Assembly: GCF_002210435.1 (NCBI RefSeq)
Contig: NZ_MZMV01000003.1
Location: forward strand, 140,826 to 204,825
Direction: 5' to 3'
DNA from: Micromonospora wenchangensis
GTDB taxonomy: Bacteria > Actinomycetota > Actinomycetes > Mycobacteriales > Micromonosporaceae
DNA length: 64,000 nucleotides
Below, in pieces: positions 58,980 to 64,000 of this stretch. The notes below the pieces were generated by a model that was not told the DNA's origin, did no database searches, and saw only the letters and a program-made list of their open reading frames with translations. A program made the translations under genes and the position numbers. Each line of letters opens with the position of its first letter. Within the stretch, counting starts at the first letter, position 1.

Positions 58980-59954
58980 ATGGGCACCGGGTACACCGAG
59001 GCGCAACTACGGGCCGCCGTCACGGACGCCGTCCGGGCGCCCTCCCTGCACAACACCCAGCCGTGGCGGTTCCGCCTGCGCGACGGCGGGATCGAGGTGT
59101 CGGTCGACCCGGCCCGCCGGCTGCCGGCCACCGACCCGAGCGGTTGGGGCACCCGGATCGCCGGTGGGGCGGCCCTGTTCAACCTGCGGCTGTCCCTGGC
59201 CGTGGCGGGCACCCCGGCCACCGTACGGCTGCGGCCGTACCCGGCCGACCCGGACGTGCTGGCCCGGCTGGTCCCGGACCTGCCGCGCCGCCCCACCCCC
59301 GCCGAGCAGAGCCTGTACGCGGCGATCGGCCGCCGGTTCAGCAACCGGGCGCCGTTCTGGCCCGACCCGGTGCCCGCCGACGCCCGCTGGCGGCTCGGTG
59401 AGGCGGCCCGTGCCGAGCAGTGCTGGCTGGAACTGGTGATCGGGGTGAGCGCCGTCAACGCCTTCGCCGAGGTCGCCCGCAGCGCCCACCGGGTGCTCGA
59501 ACGCGACCCCGCCTACCGGGCCGAACGCGCCGACTGGGTGCGTACCGAGCCCGCTCCCGACGGGGTGCCGGCCCGTGCCGGAGGCCCGCAGACCGAGCCG
59601 CAGGATCTGCTGCCGTCGCGGGGCTTCGGCGGCCTGGACCGCGCGCCCGGCCGCGACTTCGAACCGGAACCGCTGGTGGCGGTGCTCGGCGCGGCCGGCA
59701 ACACGGTCGTCGACCAGGTGCTGGCCGGGCAGGCGTTGCAGCGGGTGCTGCTGACCGCGACGGACGCGGGACTGGCGGTGTCGCTGCTGTCGCAGCCGAT
59801 CGAGGTGTCGGGAGCACGGGAGGCGCTGCGGCTGTCGCTGGGGCGTTTCGGCACGCCGCAGATGGTCATGCGGATCGGGTACGGCCAGCCGGGGGTGGCG
59901 ACCCCGAGGCGGAGCGTGGACGAGGTACTGGACGTGGCGGTGGCACCCGGCTGA
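58980..59954 (+). CDS. Acg-type nitroreductase-family protein
   Basis: A 324-residue second member of the Acg branch, more distant from the first. It shows VRAPSLHNTQPWRFRLRDGG, WGTRIAGGAALFNLRL, RRFSNRAPFW, RDFEPEPLVAVLG and SQPIEVSGAREALRLSLG. A clear AAGGAG ribosome site lies 8 nt before the ATG. Two DosR-type boxes lie upstream and the DevR-like gene is divergent. Probably binds FMN. I cannot say whether it keeps reductase activity. Confidence 0.9.
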   Translation: MGTGYTEAQLRAAVTDAVRAPSLHNTQPWRFRLRDGGIEVSVDPARRLPATDPSGWGTRIAGGAALFNLRLSLAVAGTPATVRLRPYPADPDVLARLVPDLPRRPTPAEQSLYAAIGRRFSNRAPFWPDPVPADARWRLGEAARAEQCWLELVIGVSAVNAFAEVARSAHRVLERDPAYRAERADWVRTEPAPDGVPARAGGPQTEPQDLLPSRGFGGLDRAPGRDFEPEPLVAVLGAAGNTVVDQVLAGQALQRVLLTATDAGLAVSLLSQPIEVSGAREALRLSLGRFGTPQMVMRIGYGQPGVATPRRSVDEVLDVAVAPG

Positions 59955-60101
59955 CTACCGTCACGAGAATTCGGATCTCGGGCCATGGCCGATCATCCCG
60001 GCAGACCGATCTGGCGGGGAGAGTGCCGCACCCGAACGCGCCTCGCTCCATCACGCCGATACGGGTCGGCCGGCGGTGTGCGGTGACGTCGTGGGTGCTG
60101 G

Positions 60102-62168
60102 TCACCGGGCCAAGGCCTCCGGAAGAGGACCGGCGTGCAGGACGTCCAGCCGGGAGACGGCTCGGGTGAGAACGACGTAGAGGCGGTGCAGGCCTCGCGG
60201 TTCGGCGCGGACGACCTCGTCCGGTTCCACCACCACGACGTGGTCGAACTCCAGACCTTTCGCCAGGGTGGCGGGCAGGACGGTGACCCGGTGCTCGTCG
60301 TCCTGCTCGGCTGTGTCGACGGCGATGTCCGCCTGTTGCAGGGCCTCGGTGAGCTCGCCGACCCGTGCGTCGGTCGTGATGACCGCGATGGAACCTGGTT
60401 GATCGAGCGCCGCCCGGACACGGTCGACGGTGGCGGCTCGCAGGTCTTGCTCGTGACGTACGGTGAGTTCCCCGTCGGCGCGGACGGAGCGCGTGGCCGG
60501 TGCGGTGACGTGCAGTTCGGGAAGGAGCTTGTTGGCGAACGCGAGCACCACGGCAGGAACGCGGAAGCCGGTGGTCAGCGCGGTTACCGGCGCGTCGGGT
60601 TTGCCGAGGTGTGCCATCTGTTCGTGCCAGTCGGCGGCTGCCCATGCGGTGGTGCCCTGGGCCAGGTCGCCCAGTACGGTTAGCGAGCCGTGCCGGCTGC
60701 GGCGCGCCAGTGCGCGGCACTGCATGGCAGACAGGTCCTGCGCCTCATCGACGACGAGGTGGCCGAAACCTTCCGGGTGATCGATCAATCCGGCGATCTC
60801 GTCCAGCAGTACCGCGTCGGCGGTTGACCAGGCCGCGCTCTTGAAGCTGCGGGGTGGCCTGCGCCAGAGCAGGGCTTGCTGTTCCTGGTCGGTCAGGATG
60901 CCGTCAGCGGCCCGGGCCAGCATCGCCTTGTCGCTGAACAGGTTTGTGAGCAGTTCTTCCGGGCGGATCTTGGGCCAGGCCTGGTCGAGGACGGCGACCA
61001 CCGGTCGGGCGCGTCCGGTCTTCTCCAGCCATCTGTGGCCGGGCATCTCGGCGCGGTACTCCAACTGCCGCTGCAGCAGTGCGACGATGCGTGCGCGCAG
61101 CCGCTCCCGACCGACGCCGTAGGGCATGTCCTCGCGCCGGACGGTCTCCACCTCCCGGATCAGGACGTTGAGCGGAATCCGTAACCGGTAGGAACCGTCC
61201 GGCAGCGCGATCGGCTCGGTGGGTGTGCTGATCAGCCCGGTCAGGGCGCGGTGCAACACCTGGGCCATCCGCGCGTCGTGTTTGACGAGCGCGGCCTCCG
61301 GGCTGTCCTGCGCGCGGATGCTCTGCCGGCCGATCACCTCTTCCAGGGTTCGCTGCTGGACGTCCACCTCGCCGAGCGCCGGCAGCACCGCGGAGATGTA
61401 GTGCAGGAATGCCGGGTTGGGACCGACGACCAGGACACCGGTGCGCTTGAGCTGGAGCCGATGGGCGTAGAGCAGGTAGGCGGCGCGGTGCAGCCCGACT
61501 GCGGTCTTGCCGGTGCCCGGGCCGCCCTGCACGCACAGCGACCGGTCCAGGTCGGTACGCACCAGCTCGTCCTGGTCGGGCTGGATGGTGGCGACGATGT
61601 CGCGCATGGGGCCGACGCGGGGCCGTTCGATCTCCCTGGTCAGCAGTTCGCTGGTGGTGCCGAGTTCTTCACCCCGGTCAAGTCGCTCGTCCTCGAAGCC
61701 GGTCAGTTCCACCGGATGCCGGGTGGTCCAGCCGAAGCGCCGGCGCGCGGCGACACCGAGCGGGTTGCGGGCGCTCGCTCGGTAGAAGATCGAGGAGACT
61801 GGCGCGCGCCAGTCGATGACGAGCGGTTCGCCGTGCTCCTCGTTGATGCGCCGCCGGCCGATGTAGTAGTTCTGGCCCAGGTGTTCGCCCGCGTCCTCGT
61901 CGGTGCCGAACTGCAGCCTGCCGAAGTAGAGCGGGCTGTCGGGTTCCTCGGCCAGTTCCTTGGCATAGCTCTTCAGGTACCTGCCGAGCGTCTCCGAGGT
62001 GTAGCGGTCACCGGCGATCTGCTCTCCGGTGGCGACCCGCATGCGCGCGTGGTCCAGCATCCAGGACAGCGCCTTGCGGGCGCGCTCGAGGAAGGCCAGC
62101 TCGGTCAGGAACTCGTGATCGAGTTCGTGTTCCTCATCAAGGTGGCCAGGTGGAGACGCGGAGGTCAT
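60102..62168 (-). CDS. Second HelD-like RNA polymerase motor / UvrD-like ATPase
   Basis: A 688-residue SF1-type ATPase related to HelD. It has DEEHELDHEFLTELAFLERA (coiled-coil arm), the HelD core SPLYFGRLQFG, YYIGRRRI and IDWRAPVSSIFYRAS, Walker A VQGGPGTGKTAVGLHRAA, Walker B HLVVDEAQDLSAMQ, GDLAQGTTAW, and the end motif GLEFDHVVVVEPDEVV/LYVVLTRAVSRLDVL. It is shorter and divergent from the HelD-type gene at 12664, so it is not a recent duplicate. Some HelD relatives (HelR) release rifamycin-bound RNA polymerase; I cannot assign that role here. Its promoter region is unusually AT-rich. Confidence 0.88.
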   Translation of the reverse strand: MTSASPPGHLDEEHELDHEFLTELAFLERARKALSWMLDHARMRVATGEQIAGDRYTSETLGRYLKSYAKELAEEPDSPLYFGRLQFGTDEDAGEHLGQNYYIGRRRINEEHGEPLVIDWRAPVSSIFYRASARNPLGVAARRRFGWTTRHPVELTGFEDERLDRGEELGTTSELLTREIERPRVGPMRDIVATIQPDQDELVRTDLDRSLCVQGGPGTGKTAVGLHRAAYLLYAHRLQLKRTGVLVVGPNPAFLHYISAVLPALGEVDVQQRTLEEVIGRQSIRAQDSPEAALVKHDARMAQVLHRALTGLISTPTEPIALPDGSYRLRIPLNVLIREVETVRREDMPYGVGRERLRARIVALLQRQLEYRAEMPGHRWLEKTGRARPVVAVLDQAWPKIRPEELLTNLFSDKAMLARAADGILTDQEQQALLWRRPPRSFKSAAWSTADAVLLDEIAGLIDHPEGFGHLVVDEAQDLSAMQCRALARRSRHGSLTVLGDLAQGTTAWAAADWHEQMAHLGKPDAPVTALTTGFRVPAVVLAFANKLLPELHVTAPATRSVRADGELTVRHEQDLRAATVDRVRAALDQPGSIAVITTDARVGELTEALQQADIAVDTAEQDDEHRVTVLPATLAKGLEFDHVVVVEPDEVVRAEPRGLHRLYVVLTRAVSRLDVLHAGPLPEALAR

Positions 62169-62221
62169 GGTCTGCCCTTCGATGCTCGGGTGCGGAACGC
62201 CGTACCGCCAAGCAAAATATC

Positions 62222-62242
62222 TTAACCGAGTAACGTTTTTAA
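62222..62242. promoter_or_regulatory. AT-rich dyad in HelD2 promoter
   Basis: A run from 62222 to 62242 starts TTAACCGAGTAACG and ends TTTTTAA, with TTAA at both ends, beside CAAAATATC. Such AT content is rare in this chromosome, and it lies 54 bp upstream of the HelD-type start. It probably holds the -35/-10 and a repressor site. Confidence 0.4.
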
Positions 62243-62281
62243 CTGAGCCTCATCCTGCGTGGCGGGCTGCCGGTGACGCAG

Positions 62282-62300
62282 GGGGCTTGCGGGGTCAGGC
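62282..62300 (-). promoter_or_regulatory. Possible rifamycin-associated-element-like sequence
   Basis: GGGGCTTGCGG is followed after a few bases by AGGCC, close to the 19-bp inverted repeat I recall as the rifamycin-associated element (GGGGCTTGCGGCAAGGCCC), with 11 bases exact but a spacer about 2 bp longer. It lies about 115 bp upstream of the second HelD-type gene and overlaps the epimerase stop. I recall the consensus from memory, so the match is only tentative. Confidence 0.25.
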
Positions 62301-63299
62301 CGGATGGTGGGTGGCGAGCAGGGCGGCCTCGCGCGCCGGGTCGAGGCCGACAGTCGTCCGCACCGGTCGCCCCGCGCGCGGCGGGACCGCCCCCACCCGG
62401 TCCAGCCAGCGCCAGGTGTCGCCGACCGTCTCGGCCACCGGGCGGCAGGTCAGCCCCGCCGCGTACGCCTTCTCGACGCCGCGCTCCTGCAACCACCGGT
62501 ATTCGTGGCCCGGGGGAATCCAGACCGGCAGGTCGTTCCAGGGCTCCACCCCGGCGGCGAGGATCGGTTCCGGGTCGGTCCACCGCAGCCGGGCGTCGGC
62601 ACCTGTCGCCGCCACCGCCTCGCGCAGCAGTTCGCCCATGGTGGTGTGCCCCGGACGACTGATCACGTTGAACGCCCCGCCGACGCCCTCGACGGCCCGG
62701 TCCAGGGTGAAGGCCGTCAGGTCACGGACGTCGACGTACTGCACCGGCAGGTCGGCCGGGCCGGGGGCGAGGACGTCACCGCCCCGGGCCACCCGGTGCA
62801 GCCACCACGGCAGCCGCCCGATGTCCTCCCCCGGCCCCAGAATCAGCCCGGCCCGCACCAGCAGCGCACGCTCCCCGAACACCTCGGTCGCGGCCAGCTC
62901 ACCGCCCGCCTTGCACCGGGCGTAGTCGTCGTCGCGGGTGTCGTCGGCCGCCGACGGCACCACCGCCGACTCCTCGCCGACCCCGGGGAGCACCGGCGGG
63001 GCGTAGACCGAGCCGCTGGAGACGTAGGCGTAGTGCCCGGCGGAGCGCAGCAGCGTGGCGGCGTCGCGTACCGCGCGGGGCGCGCCGTCCCAGGTGTCGA
63101 CCACCACGTCCCACGCGCCGCCGGCCAGTTCGGCCAACCCGCCCGGCGCGGTCCGATCACCCCGCAACCGGTGTACGCCCGGCGGGGTCGGCCCGTGTAT
63201 CCCCCGGTTGAACATGGTCACCGTCCAGCCCCGGCGTACGCCCTCGGCCACGATGGCGGAACCGACGAAACCCGTACCGCCCAGCATCAGCAGTCTCAT
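62295..63299 (-). CDS. NAD-dependent epimerase/dehydratase family protein
   Basis: A 334-residue extended SDR. The Rossmann motif LMLGGTGFVGSAIVAEGVRR is at the N-terminus; the next strand ends FNRG, favouring NADP. The active-site Ser/Tyr region YAYVSSGSVYAP is only partly canonical, since YxxxK is not clear (DDDYARCKAG gives Y-x-x-x-K). The late part PAREAALLATHHPA closes the chain. It resembles reductase/epimerases acting on sugar nucleotides or isoflavone-reductase-like substrates. The start at 63299 matches the family; an Arg/Gly-rich upstream frame is rejected. Confidence 0.85.
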   Translation of the reverse strand: MRLLMLGGTGFVGSAIVAEGVRRGWTVTMFNRGIHGPTPPGVHRLRGDRTAPGGLAELAGGAWDVVVDTWDGAPRAVRDAATLLRSAGHYAYVSSGSVYAPPVLPGVGEESAVVPSAADDTRDDDYARCKAGGELAATEVFGERALLVRAGLILGPGEDIGRLPWWLHRVARGGDVLAPGPADLPVQYVDVRDLTAFTLDRAVEGVGGAFNVISRPGHTTMGELLREAVAATGADARLRWTDPEPILAAGVEPWNDLPVWIPPGHEYRWLQERGVEKAYAAGLTCRPVAETVGDTWRWLDRVGAVPPRAGRPVRTTVGLDPAREAALLATHHPA

Positions 63300-63477
63300 G
63301 GGCCCCACCCTGCCGGCCCCGGGCCCCGGTGGGGCACCCTGTTCACCGGCAGCGGATCTGCCCTCGGCAGAACCCCCGCTCCCCCGCCGCTCCACCCGGG
63401 TCCTGACCTCCTCACCCGCCCCCGCGCGCATCCCCCCGCGCCCCGTCCCCGGGCGTCGTTGCGCATATTCGCCACAC

Positions 63478-63518
63478 AGCGGTATCCGCCCCGGCCCGAA
63501 GCCGCAATTTCGGCCCCG
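63478..63518. repeat. Hairpin core copy G, related to element C
   Basis: AGCGGTATCCGCCC ... GCCGCAATTTCGGCCCCGT resembles the reverse-strand loop and adjoining arm of element C (AGCGGTATCCCC ... GCCGCAACTTCGCCCCCGT). The 20-bp arms of C are not conserved here. Confidence 0.5.
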
Positions 63519-63662
63519 TGACGATGGGCGCACGTTGTCGCCCGGGGGGATGCCCGGCCCCTGGTCTCGGGAAGGGACGGACCGAACATTCGGCGCACAT
63601 TCCGGTCCGTCCACCGACGCGCCGACAATGGGTCCCGGGGGCGGGTAACTTCACGGACACCG

Positions 63663-63712
63663 ATATGCCTGTCAGGCATGGTCATGACCCACAGGAATGA
63701 AGCTCTCCGCGC
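63663..63712. repeat. Hairpin core copy F, related to element E
   Basis: ATATGCCTGTCAGGCATGG ... ATGACCCACAGG ... GCTCTCCGCGC aligns with 34013-34061 over about 45 bp with roughly three quarters of bases identical. The outer arms are degenerate, so this copy no longer forms the perfect stem of E. Confidence 0.6.
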
Positions 63713-63838
63713 ACTACGGGCCACACCCCGCCCCCACAGGCAACGGCTGACGCAAAGTCCGGCGGCGGTCAGCTGCGCCTCCCGGCTGCGGGCGAACCAG
63801 GCCGGCGCCTGCGCCGCGAAGGTCGAGTCCCGGATCAC
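63713..63838 (-). pseudogene. Possible 5' remnant of an unknown gene
   Basis: From a GTG at 63838 with a GGGAG ribosome-like site 7 nt upstream, the frame reads VIRDSTFAAQAPAWFARSRE and then AQLTAAGLCVSR, which looks coding. Beyond about 63740 the sequence turns into Arg-rich low-complexity and runs into repeat copy F. I do not recognise the family. It may be a gene truncated at the repeat or a small gene; the frame remains open further only because GC content is so high. Confidence 0.3.
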
Positions 63839-64000
63839 CCCGTGACTCCCATGCCGGCCCGAATGGGCGGTACGACCCCCGGTGCCGGTGCGAGGGTTGT
63901 CCGGTGTCGTCCGGTCCGACCCCGGTCGCCGTGACCGGCGGCACCCCCGGGCCGGAATCCCGACCCCGCCCCCGGCGTTACACCCCCCGTACGACCGCAG

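Larger units (their letters stand above)
63300..64000. other. Repeat-rich, gene-poor end of the window
   Basis: This 701-bp stretch contains the hairpin-core copies at 63478-63518 and 63663-63712, an inverted repeat with perfect 9-bp arms GGACGGACC (63575-63583) and GGTCCGTCC (63604-63612), and a possible gene remnant (63713-63838). From 63839 to the end I see no gene or clear promoter; the window is cut there. Confidence 0.5.

Overview
The window is a contiguous stretch of a very GC-rich chromosome with strong G/C third-position codon bias, frequent GTG starts, short intergenic gaps and many genes that look leaderless. An SsgB-type sporulation regulator, a Spo0M-like protein, a SigE-family ECF sigma factor, an F420-type oxidoreductase, an Scr1/DUF397 pair and two HelD-type RNA polymerase motors together point to a filamentous sporulating actinomycete. 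Micromonosporaceae (Micromonospora-like) fits best; this is inferred from gene content and style, not from a marker gene. No rRNA, tRNA, insertion sequence, prophage or CRISPR array was recognised.

Layout. Positions 1-6.8 kb: ssgB, then small regulator/enzyme units (SDR, AraC, Rrf2, nitroreductase, DUF4236, K+ channel, VOC enzyme with a divergent MarR regulator). 6.8-19.4 kb: a TPR/FN3 membrane protein, an OmpR-type two-component system with a divergent LolA-like secreted protein, a first HelD-type motor, a Spo0M homologue, a Bcr/CflA exporter and a secreted lectin that stops early. 19.6-27.6 kb: regulators paired with enzymes (TetR/hydrolase twice, HxlR/DoxX), an APH-like kinase, a Nudix hydrolase, a Phd-type antitoxin remnant, the Scr1/DUF397 pair and a small DivIVA-like protein. 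27.6-37.8 kb: a carbohydrate locus with a DeoR regulator, GH42 beta-galactosidase, sugar ABC transporter lacking an ATPase, GH36 alpha-galactosidase and a secreted GH5-CBM2 mannanase, best read as galactomannan or galacto-oligosaccharide use. 38.2-41.9 kb: an LLM oxidoreductase, a hydrolase, a tiny membrane protein and an ECF sigma/membrane-partner pair. 42.0-46.5 kb: a lipid-phosphate cluster (diacylglycerol kinase-like, YihY, tandem PAP2 protein, EEP hydrolase).

47.1-60.0 kb is the most interesting part. A gene strongly resembling DevR/DosR and a two-GAF histidine kinase of DevS/DosS type sit among genes typical of dormancy or hypoxia regulons: two universal stress proteins, a phosphoketolase, two Acg-type nitroreductases, and a P1B-type metal ATPase whose C-terminus is a hemerythrin domain. 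Sites of the form GGGMC-N4-GKCCC lie upstream of the phosphoketolase and between the response regulator and one nitroreductase, with a weaker copy between the ATPase and the other nitroreductase. I read this as a compact DosR-like oxygen/NO response island.

60.1-64 kb: a second, divergent HelD-type motor with an unusually AT-rich promoter, an epimerase, and a repeat-rich gene-poor end with a possible gene remnant. Across the window, intergenic gaps carry near-perfect hairpins; some have unrelated arms but related cores, which suggests a dispersed repeat family rather than only terminators.
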